NCBI GenBank assembly: GCA_005406025.1 | Contig: BGZK01001276.1 | Location: 114,766-178,765, forward strand | Source of the DNA: Eumeta japonica | Taxonomy: Eukaryota > Arthropoda > Insecta > Lepidoptera > Psychidae | Direction of reading: 5' to 3' | DNA length: 64,000 bases | Shown here: one piece after another, positions 60,201-64,000 of the stretch | Numbering within the stretch: position 1 is the stretch's first letter | Layout of the letters: each line of letters starts with the position of its first letter | Made by a program: the position numbers and the translations under genes | The notes under the pieces: generated by a model | Seen by the model: only the letters and a program-made list of their open reading frames with translations | What the model was told of the DNA's origin: nothing | Databases searched by the model: none

Positions 60201-63179
60201 GAAAATAGTAACATTGGTTCTGAAAATAGAGTGTTGTTGTTATGTCAAGTTTCAGACACTCAATGCAAAGTCATATTTTCCCACAACATTTTGACGTGAT
60301 AACGTCTTATAAATCAATGAACGCCGGCTGCACGCACGAAAAGGCATGACGCATTGTCGCGTTCCGCCTGAGTCGTGCGCGCGAGCGAGAGCGCGAGACG
60401 AGCGATCTCTCTCCCACTCCATCGGCCAACGCGTCCGAGTAGAAGAGAGACAGCGGCCGCACACGACCTACACGTGAACGTTTTGTCAACTGTTTATAAA
60501 GTGAAGTGAAAAGTTAATGTGGTTTCCATCGTTTATTACAACAACAATTGCGGCGAGTGATAATAATTCAATTCAATTCATAAAAGTTTTCTTAAGACGT
60601 TATCACGTAAAATTATCGCTCGTAAACTGACTTTATAGACAACCAATTTTTTTTTTATTACAAACTAATTGGTCCAGTAGACCTTCTATAAGCAGGAACC
60701 TTTTCCGTTAGATAACCTGTCCTAATAGTATACATCCGCATCCTTATCTTCATGGCAATAAAATGAATTTCTTCATCTTTATATCTATCGTCTTGTTATT
60801 AATCTCAACTTTGGCCTTAGTTTCGACTTTGATTCTAGTGCTGTCCCCGATTCCGGTCTCGGTCATGCTATCAACCTGACCCTGGTCCCATTCTCGAATC
60901 TAATCCCAGTCCTGTTTTCTATTCCGATTACGCTACAGCAATTTCAATTTGTGCATATCTTAGTATCAAAACAAACTACCTCTCAATCATGTTACTCTAC
61001 AAAGATGTTATCTTTCTGTACGTTAAAGTATTTTTAGAATCGGCTAAGCCGATTTTAAATACGAGCAAGGCCGCATATTTGTACTAACTATGGTACACAT
61101 GCGCGACTTCGCCCGCATGGATCAACCTTCTCGTACTTATTCCGATTTTTGCGTTAGTATGATTTCATTTTTCTTTTAACATCTATATCTTCTATCATTT
61201 TCTGCGATAAAATGTAACAGATACCCATTTCCAGGAAACAAGCTATCTCTCTGGGAAACCTCAAATGGGTCAGTCAATCAGTCATGGAAGTCCAACAAAC
61301 GTACAAACACTATACACACTTTTATTCTTCGGAACTTTTGCCCGCAGCTCCACGCTCTTAAACAGGTTTTTATTAATAGTAACTATCGCATCGCGGTATC
61401 CGTGATCGTTCCCGCACCACATGCAGTGCGCTCCCGGTTACATCCTCGCTTTTGGCTTGTTCCAGTCTCGTTTCGTTCTTAAAGTGAACAATACCGGTTT
61501 TTGATATTTACTCCAGAATGCCAAACGACCAACTAAAAAAATTAAAACAAATCAATAGTAAACTAAAAACATGAACAAAATCTGTAAAATTATGTTTTTT
61601 TAATAATTTTCATGGAACTCTTACCCATGGAAGCACAAAAATAATTAACCTACATTTTCCTTGGATTATGCATCTCCTTGTCAAATTTCATTGAAATTGG
61701 TCAAATCATAAGGGAGCTTATTATCTTCATAAAGAACAAACACGCAAGCATAAGCCACTCGAAACACTCACTCTGTCAATATGAAAAATTTGTGCAAATG
61801 TCAAAGAAATTAAACTAAAAAGATTTCTTAATAATACTCATGGAACCCTAAAATATCTGTCCCATATATTTCACTGACTTACAGATATTTCCATAATATT
61901 TATTGAGATTGATTAAACTATAACAGTTCTCAGCGATTATCAAAGAACTAAAAAAAAAAATTGTCATATGTACTTTTATTGGCTTCCAACTAACTCATAC
62001 TAAATTTTATTAAAATCGATTAAACTATAAAAGGTTCTTAGTAATTTTTAGGAACTCTAAAAAAGAATCAAAAAGCCCTTAATAGTTTCTATTGTAGATA
62101 ATTTTCGTTCACGGCTTCGCCCGCATGGATATAGAAAGAATTTCTGTATCTTTTATATTGACTGGACTTTGTGCCCATCATGATGCCAATGTCACTCTGC
62201 ATGCTCGATTCAATTTCGATCTATATCTGATTTCGGTTTTGTTTGCAATATCGATCCCGGTCCATTTTTGATTCAATTTCGATAAATCATATTATTTATA
62301 AGAGTTTTTAAATTTTCAGATGGGAATCCTAAATATTTCCAAGTATCCTAAATGGAGCCCCATGAGCTTCTTTATTTTTCAGTGAAAGCCAATTCGTGAT
62401 CGTTTTAGCTGTTCCAAAGGTAACCCAAACAAACAGACAGATAAAAAAAAAAGGATTATTTTCTTTCATAGAAACCTTGCCCTGTCAATTGTGAACATAC
62501 CAAATAAGGAATCAAACAAGTCGGTCAAGACGTTTTTAAGTTTTGTGAAGACTAATGAACAGCAATATATAGACACGGGTCTTTAGCAGGCCCCGATCTA
62601 CACCGGATCGATGTGGAAAGCATAATTTACCAACGCCTATATATATATATCTATATAAAGGCGTTGGTAAATTATGCTAGTAACAATGTTCAACGCTGAT
62701 GTGCACTCCAAGGCACAGACAAGTGGTTTTAATTAGCCCGACTATAATCCCTCTTTTATTGTTAATAAAATTCCCAAGGCTCAAGCGGGCACGCGGCCCA
62801 CTAGATAGTAGATCGTCATCATCGTCCATGGATCCCGCAAGTCCAGAGTTGTCACTAATGCGTTACCAGCTTTTCGGTACTGACCATTCGATCTGGAAAT
62901 TTTGGTGAAATATCGAATACATTTCTGTGTCTATGATAACAATTGTAATAGCACATAAGCAATGAACGAGGCATAGAATTTTACTTATTTCTTGCAGGTG
63001 AACAAAATCTCAGCCGGAATTGTAATATTTTTTCTATTTCTAAACTTTCACTGTATTTGGTGCTATTGATATTATTGTTGTCGTTAAAAGGAAGCTCTTT
63101 ACCGGGCGTGTCCCTCTTGCATTCAGAATCCGGCGCGCCCCGGCCGGAGCCGCGGGACTCGGAGCTGAACCGCACCGAC
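30318..63179 (-). CDS. CdGAPr: PX-SH3-RhoGAP protein of the ARHGAP32/33 (CdGAPr) family, 22 exons, N-terminus missing
   Basis: This is a GTPase-activating protein for Rho-family GTPases (Rac/Cdc42 class in this family), expected at membranes and the cytoskeleton. Twenty-two exons join with agreeing phases into 1,696 codons plus stop; residues are numbered from the first complete codon. Domain order: a Ser-rich N-terminus; a diverged PX-like region (about 121-240, with CAHFHYERV just before it); SH3 (about 262-318, with WWRGKRGFKVGFFP); an SRPSRR basic link; RhoGAP (about 378-560) with arginine finger R415 in GIYRLSG, K455 in LLKMYLRELPNPL and N537 in WAPNLLR; then a long disordered tail with KRSPSGWRGFF and many Tyr motifs. 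This matches vertebrate ARHGAP32/33 and Drosophila CdGAPr. The start exon is not in view. The end at 30318 may be a read-through of a donor site (see findings). Confidence 0.92.
32701..32775 (-). CDS. CdGAPr: CdGAPr exon 21
   Basis: A 75-base exon after acceptor CATTTTTTAG. It encodes RVCKDRDSPVASVSDFPTAL, then ANVKLR. The phase-2 exit fits the long last exon. Donor CTGAG|GTCAGA. Confidence 0.88.
33258..33660. repeat. Interspersed repeat of a type common in Lepidoptera
   Basis: It contains GGTTCAATACCC, then AAACCCTATTACTAAGGCTC, TGTCCGTCTGT, 'GTGATAGCTAGA'-like and CCCATACAAAAAACGTG blocks, some twice. From memory this pattern is a very abundant lepidopteran repeat. No coding capacity. Confidence 0.6.
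33721..34125. other. Possible LINE-tail-like sequence
   Basis: CAAATTCAAAATATCTTTATTTCA resembles the 3' tails of insect non-LTR elements; the remainder is not recognised. Confidence 0.3.
34798..35490. mobile_element. TAGGGTTCC-ended element, copy 2
   Basis: Left end TAGGGTTCCACAGTCA; the inverted right end reads TAGGGTTCCCTAGTCA. It is homologous to 14152-14872 along its length. Non-coding. It ends about 40 bases before RhoGAP exon 20. Confidence 0.75.
35531..35674 (-). CDS. CdGAPr: CdGAPr exon 20
   Basis: It encodes SKLEEQLSSIGYIDVESPVR, then Ala/Gly/Arg-rich sequence and HSDEWPHQPPR. The acceptor AAACGCAG has a weak pyrimidine tract, but phases agree with both neighbours. Donor AAGAG|GTGTGT. 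Confidence 0.85.
36189..36316 (-). CDS. CdGAPr: CdGAPr exon 19
   Basis: The acceptor AATACATCAG is followed by TGSLCSSPVTSGACSVEPSP, a Ser/Pro-rich segment ending LQTDNGE. Donor GAAAG|GTCGGT was chosen because its phase fits the next exon. Confidence 0.85.
36474..37100. mobile_element. Tigger-type MITE, copy C
   Basis: CAGTAGAATCTCGATAACTC at 36474 and the inverse of TTATCGAGGTTCAACTG ending at 37100, with TA on both sides. Inside, CCTCTATAACTTAAA-like motifs recur about six times. No transposase. Confidence 0.87.
37499..37634 (-). CDS. CdGAPr: CdGAPr exon 18
   Basis: The acceptor TTCCTTCGTAG completes Arg. The product reads SASCDSYFEPWQAEIAEMRL, then an acidic stretch ending AAHGALQ. Donor CTGCAG|GTGAGG, phase 0. 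Confidence 0.9.
37640..38669. other. RhoGAP intron between exons 17 and 18
   Basis: A GC-richer stretch at 37690-37830 of unknown nature; otherwise AT-rich with nothing recognised. Confidence 0.4.
38670..38806 (-). CDS. CdGAPr: CdGAPr exon 17
   Basis: The acceptor TTAATCTTCAG is followed by NQESSMPVSGSPLRPVKSCE, a Ser-Pro-rich tail segment with the RPVKSCESLHSE pattern seen in this family. Donor AGCAG|GTCAGC. Confidence 0.9.
38807..40309. other. RhoGAP intron between exons 16 and 17
   Basis: AT-rich; TGTCGCCA and GGCG-containing motifs repeat near 39900-40000. No element assigned. Confidence 0.4.
40310..40443 (-). CDS. CdGAPr: CdGAPr exon 16 (KRSPSGWRGFF motif)
   Basis: The acceptor TTTATGTGCAG is followed by GVKRGLKRSPSGWRGFFSRS, a motif conserved after the GAP domain in this family, then a Gln/Arg-rich stretch. 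Donor GTGCAG|GTGATG. Confidence 0.9.
40916..40976 (-). CDS. CdGAPr: CdGAPr exon 15
   Basis: A 61-base exon between acceptor TTTCTCCAG and donor CAAG|GTATAA. It encodes VGSGPNNLPQYHTVLELPAQ and is phase-compatible with both neighbours. No domain. Confidence 0.85.
41645..41910. other. CpG-rich island in RhoGAP intron
   Basis: A sharply GC- and CpG-rich segment (for example GCGCACGCGCGCAACG) in AT-rich intron, between exons 14 and 15. No splice-compatible coding exon found. It could be a promoter for a short RhoGAP transcript, another transcript, or a repeat. Confidence 0.4.
42200..42250. repeat. (TA)n microsatellite
   Basis: About 25 TA units in RhoGAP intron. Confidence 0.96.
42260..43790. 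other. AT-rich intron sequence
   Basis: 42590-42660 carries a GGCATGACGCTCTTATGCC-like motif related in inverted form to 15240-15330. Otherwise nothing recognised. Confidence 0.35.
43795..44095. repeat. Probable interspersed repeat
   Basis: A GC-balanced block (GTCATTGTCGCCCATAGACA, later AGCCGACCCATTTCCGTGCT) unlike the surrounding intron, resembling dispersed insect repeats. Family not identified. Confidence 0.4.
44210..44360 (-). CDS. CdGAPr: CdGAPr exon 14 (Pro/Ala-rich linker)
   Basis: The acceptor TTGTATGTAG is followed by SLEEARRRGKPASVPPP, a Pro-rich run, a five-alanine tract and LRPSTNMRPKYIE. Phases fit both neighbours. Donor AGAG|GTCAGC. Confidence 0.85.
45088..45640 (+). mobile_element. 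Mariner relic, mellifera-like subfamily, fragment
   Basis: The + strand shows HGFIYMNLKKNVNQQF, RKNGHVHR, LRTDNPKCSIISHHDNASSH and TPHKTNDCLRLENV, matching the middle and second-Asp region of mellifera-type mariner. The third Asp and both ends are not evident. Confidence 0.8.
45650..46686. other. AT-rich RhoGAP intron sequence
   Basis: Nothing recognised. Confidence 0.4.
46687..46871 (-). CDS. CdGAPr: CdGAPr exon 13 (RhoGAP end, acidic linker)
   Basis: The acceptor TCTGGGGCAG is followed by AVVTEFLICYAEELF, the last RhoGAP helix, then an acidic Asp/Glu/Ser linker and RRPKSLPVNPP. Donor TTGAG|GTATTT. Confidence 0.93.
47472..47549. repeat. Near-perfect 37-bp-arm hairpin
   Basis: Arms of 37 bases (left starts TTATATACTGAAAGTTATGC) with two mismatches flank a four-base loop, 79 bases beyond RhoGAP exon 12 on its donor side. 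Confidence 0.95.
47628..47778 (-). CDS. CdGAPr: CdGAPr exon 12 (RhoGAP, conserved Asn)
   Basis: The acceptor GCCCTGTCAG is followed by TLAYLMRHLRRVSLLG, then MTARNMAIVWAPNLLRS with the conserved Asn that helps bind the GTPase. Donor GTTCAG|GTACGT, phase 0. Confidence 0.95.
47966..49127 (+). mobile_element. Mariner relic, family 1 copy 2 (in RhoGAP intron)
   Basis: Longer copy of the element at 12242. The + strand shows [51 protein letters not shown] (second Asp) and [14 protein letters not shown] third Asp near 48910-48940, with stops and frameshifts. The left 25 bases and right 20 bases match copy 1. Confidence 0.87.
49489..50374 (+). mobile_element. TA-flanked Tc1/mariner-type element, deleted
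   Basis: Ends of about 29 bases match (CAGGATGTCCCAAAACTCGA versus inverted CAGTATGTCCTAAAACTCGA), with TA on both sides. Near the left end, ARKIARSLLKRCRVCIAAE, then GRHFEHLL and a stop, looks like the C-terminus of an IS630/Tc1-type transposase. The rest of the enzyme is missing. A nested inverted repeat sits at 49715-49844. Confidence 0.78.
49715..49844. repeat. Nested inverted repeat, possible MITE
   Basis: GCCTATTCCAATGCACATAC at 49715 and its near inverse (GTGTGCATTGGAATCGGC) ending at 49844, inside the TA-flanked element. Confidence 0.55.
50538..50672 (-). CDS. CdGAPr: CdGAPr exon 11 (RhoGAP)
   Basis: The acceptor CAATTGCAG completes Arg, giving RELPNPLCTYQLYDSF and a helix ending VVKLPPPHY. 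This is the standard RhoGAP continuation of the LRELPNPL motif. Donor TACAG|GTAAGT. Confidence 0.95.
51298..51496 (-). CDS. CdGAPr: CdGAPr exon 10 (RhoGAP arginine finger)
   Basis: The acceptor CTGTTTTTCAG is followed by VPLVLVECARVIEERG, then DGIYRLSG with the catalytic arginine, and ASLLKMYL with the conserved lysine. The exon is GC-rich. Donor CTTAG|GTGACC. Confidence 0.95.
51640..52135. repeat. LINE-like 3' fragment, copy 1
   Basis: It begins with CCGGCCCGGTAGACGTCG, has AGCATGGATGTAGAATG, then a TTCC/ATTTC-rich stretch, AGTGAAAGTCGCATCATGAT and CATACAAACCTTGTCCTGACAA. The second half aligns with 62340-62490. Confidence 0.6.
52619..52797 (-). CDS. CdGAPr: CdGAPr exon 9 (SH3-RhoGAP link, start of RhoGAP)
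   Basis: The exon encodes KHGKLISLFRSFILSRPSRR, then KERVFGCDLGEHL. This basic link and RhoGAP entry are diagnostic of the ARHGAP32/33 family. Donor GATG|GTAATT. Confidence 0.95.
53100..53226 (-). CDS. CdGAPr: CdGAPr exon 8 (end of SH3)
   Basis: The acceptor GTCTCCCAAG is followed by QESLWWRGKRGFKVGFFP, the canonical SH3 Trp pair and closing strands, then a Pro-rich end. Donor GTCGG|GTAAGT, phase 2. Confidence 0.93.
53419..53476 (-). CDS. CdGAPr: CdGAPr exon 7 (SH3 middle)
   Basis: The acceptor TTTTCCACAG and donor CCAG|GTGAGTG frame a 58-base exon encoding ARDEISFEVGDMISIIDMP. This is the acidic RT-loop end and second strand of SH3. Confidence 0.93.
53575..53915. repeat. LINE-like 3' fragment, copy 2
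   Basis: Contains CTCCGCCCGCATGGACTAC, and CATCAAAATCCGTTCAGC followed by GTAACAAACATACAGACAGA, typical of 3' remains of insect non-LTR retroelements. Confidence 0.65.
53920..55103. other. RhoGAP intron between exons 6 and 7
   Basis: AT-rich with one CpG-rich patch (about 54880-54985, e.g. TAACACGCGGCCCACGCTTC). No coding exon fits; patch of unknown nature. Confidence 0.35.
55104..55195 (-). CDS. CdGAPr: CdGAPr exon 6 (start of SH3)
   Basis: The acceptor is AAATTTCAG. The product is GHRLLVSNEDSS, then AVAAAYSVRKYVSQ, the first SH3 strand. Donor CACAG|GTGGAT, phase 0. Confidence 0.88.
55196..56668. other. RhoGAP intron between exons 5 and 6
   Basis: AT-rich, nothing recognised. Confidence 0.4.
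56669..56853 (-). CDS. CdGAPr: CdGAPr exon 5 (PX-like, second half)
   Basis: The acceptor ATTATTTCAG is followed by CIYDRRVSGLLNL, then a helical stretch AYESLISDYVHHLSIIAD, as in the C-terminal half of a PX fold, and ILNWLQMDNK. Donor AAAG|GTAGGC. Confidence 0.92.
57501..57675 (-). CDS. CdGAPr: CdGAPr exon 4 (PX-like, first half)
   Basis: The acceptor ATTCTTTCTTAG is followed by GWICLKVRTHVND. An insert and REWTLTRSAQNFLQLDDMLH follow. This is the strand 1-3 layout of a PX domain, ending in the 'RS..NF..LD..LH' pattern. Donor CACAG|GTGAG. Confidence 0.9.
58111..58130. repeat. (AC)n microsatellite next to RhoGAP exon 3
   Basis: Ten AC units directly beyond the exon 3 donor. Confidence 0.95.
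58137..58302 (-). CDS. CdGAPr: CdGAPr exon 3 (CAHFHYERV motif)
   Basis: The acceptor CTCTTCCACCAG gives phase 0. The product RFPKLEDCAHFHYERVCLG matches the conserved segment just before the PX domain in ARHGAP32/33. An acidic linker follows. The preferred donor is CAAG|GTGAAG; a second donor five bases further reads GAAG|GTGTGT in the same phase. An (AC)n tract lies right behind it. Confidence 0.88.
58830..58905 (+). repeat. Short interspersed repeat, copy 2
   Basis: Diverged partner of 11735-11820 (shared GGAAGT.ATCATATTT, then AAGCTAGGTGCCTAGGTAC-like end). Confidence 0.55.
59551..59669 (-). CDS. CdGAPr: CdGAPr exon 2
   Basis: The acceptor is GTACTCCCCAG and the donor GATACG|GTAAAA. It encodes SMSLSALALTPISSRA and VTFDLNDT, a Ser/Ala-rich segment before the PX-like region. 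The Met at 59664-59662 is the first in-frame ATG in view and could be the start of a shorter isoform. Confidence 0.75.
60294..60608. mobile_element. Short inverted-repeat element with CpG-rich core
   Basis: ACGTGATAACGTCTTA at 60294-60309 has an exact inverse at 60593-60608. The core is CpG-rich (GCGCGAGCGAGAGCGCGAG) and includes TTTATAAA at 60493-60500. It lies upstream of RhoGAP exon 2. It may be a MITE-like repeat or, less likely, an original promoter. Confidence 0.6.
60780..61075. repeat. Degenerate pyrimidine-rich repeat
   Basis: Stretches such as CCGATTCCGGTCTCGG and TTCGACTTTGATTC recur loosely, as in 51770-51910 and 62180-62290. Probably internal parts of the same LINE-like family. 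Confidence 0.45.
61076..61900. repeat. LINE-like 3' fragment, copy 3
   Basis: Contains GACTTCGCCCGCATGGATCA, CTTTTGCCCGCAGCTCC and TGTCAAATTTCATTGAAATTGG, recurrent blocks of insect non-LTR remains. Possibly several nested fragments. Confidence 0.6.
62095..62500. repeat. LINE-like 3' fragment, copy 4
   Basis: Contains CGGCTTCGCCCGCATGGATA, then AGTGAAAGCCAATTCGTGAT and AAACAGACAGATAAAA, CATAGAAACCTTGCCCTGTCAA. Aligns block by block with 51640-52135. Confidence 0.65.
62619..62678. repeat. Perfect 19-bp-arm hairpin
   Basis: AGCATAATTTACCAACGCC and its exact reverse complement flank a TA-rich 22-base loop. Confidence 0.95.
63103..63179 (-). CDS. CdGAPr: CdGAPr exon 1 in window
   Basis: On the - strand the acceptor CTTGATTTCAG precedes SVRFSSESRGSGRG and the donor CCCG|GTAAAG follows. 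It enters as the last base of a codon, so an upstream exon must exist. The product is Ser/Arg/Gly-rich with no known fold. Its exit phase fits the next exon. Confidence 0.7.
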
Positions 63180-64000
63180 CTGAAATCAAGAAAGGAATAC
63201 ATATAACCTATGCAAGAGTTCTCTTATGACGCTATATATCAGTGACGGATTCATGGGCGATGGTCAACTGAACACGTCCTTCGACGACTGTCGCGTCAGA
63301 CGCTGAACGATTGCTACATTTTTCAAGGGGCATCATCGTATCTCTGGTTCTAGGACAGCGAGTGATAAGAATAGTATTATTATTTACAAGGAGAAATGTA
63401 TTTGACATATGGGGTCGTGTTTGGGTTTTGTCCTTGTACAGCCGTTATCTAAAAACAATAAAGTGTATGGAAGGGCGCGTGGACCAGTTTTTCAATAAGG
63501 ACGTTGTGAACTGCAATTCAGAGCACTGTGGATATAAAGAGCTCTCAACCCCCAATGAGACAATAGACGACATTGTGAATCGAACAAAAATCTATACAAA
63601 ATGGCAATCATTTGATTAGTTACGTAGGCTTCTGAGTAGTGTTAGCCCAGGGTCCGGCTTTGCTTATGGTCTTTCACAGTAGGTAGTGTCAGTGTCGCCT
63701 GCTCACCGGCTGGGCATGGCAATATGAATGAGTTAGATGGAGTCGATGATGCTGGGACTTAATGAGACCGGATCATCGGTTCTGTTCAATCAACAATCCT
63801 CAATAATCACTTTCGAAATAAGACAAGGACATTGCCAGATTATGAGGCGCATTTAGCAAACTTTCAAAGTTGTCAGAACAGCTATGACAATTTTGTGTCA
63901 ACTTTTCTGATAATGAAAACTGTATTCATAACTTTTTGGACAGCGTGATTTGAGAAAAAGGCTATGTTTCCTTTCGTAGAAGTGACACCGTTTAATGGTT
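63180..64000. other. Window end, nothing recognised
   Basis: No RhoGAP upstream exon could be identified. A + strand open frame (63311-63619) is not recognised and probably chance or an old repeat. Confidence 0.35.

Noticed and set aside
60307..60489. Arg/Ser-rich - strand frames as a first RhoGAP exon
   Set aside because: They lie inside an inverted-repeat element and no donor gives the phase needed for exon 2.
63311..63619. 102-codon + strand frame
   Set aside because: No recognisable domain, no splice or promoter context; kept only as unassigned sequence.

Overview
The window looks like nuclear DNA of an insect, most likely a moth or butterfly. It is AT-rich, exons are short and GC-rich, and introns are full of small decayed transposons. 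Several repeat types (a repeat with an 'ACCCTATTACTAAG'-type core near 33,280, TAGGGTTCC-ended elements, 'TTCGCCCGCATGG' fragments) resemble, from memory, repeats common in lepidopteran genomes. No bacterial operons, CRISPR arrays, rRNA or tRNA genes were seen.

Two host genes converge. On the + strand, 7,542-16,713 holds the last ten coding exons of Wee1, the inhibitory CDK tyrosine kinase; splice phases agree at every junction and give 552 codons plus stop. Its N-terminal exon(s) were not found and may lie before the window. On the - strand, 63,179-30,318 holds 22 exons of a PX-SH3-RhoGAP protein of the ARHGAP32/33 (Drosophila CdGAPr) family; phases again agree throughout and give 1,696 codons plus stop. 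Its first exon(s) lie outside the window or were not recognised. The two genes have no evident functional link.

Layout: 1-7,541 is repeats, including a Tigger-type MITE (3,377-3,875) and a decayed Tigger element (3,892-6,350) whose transposase is invaded by a 34-bp minisatellite. 7,542-16,713 is Wee1, with a hairpin element, a mariner relic and a TAGGGTTCC element in its introns. 16,714-30,317 is the region between the gene ends: two mariner relics, a Tigger MITE, an unidentified coding-like segment (18,337-18,510), and a 62-bp tandem duplication. 30,318-63,179 is the RhoGAP gene, whose introns carry a Tigger MITE, two more mariner relics, a TA-flanked Tc1/mariner-type element, LINE-like fragments and several near-perfect hairpins. 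63,180-64,000 shows nothing recognisable.

I found no convincing new multi-gene system. The best leads are a row of Y-x-N-hydrophobic motifs in the RhoGAP tail, a long acidic insert in the Wee1 catalytic domain, the unidentified exon-like segment at 18,337, and the recurrent near-perfect palindromes.
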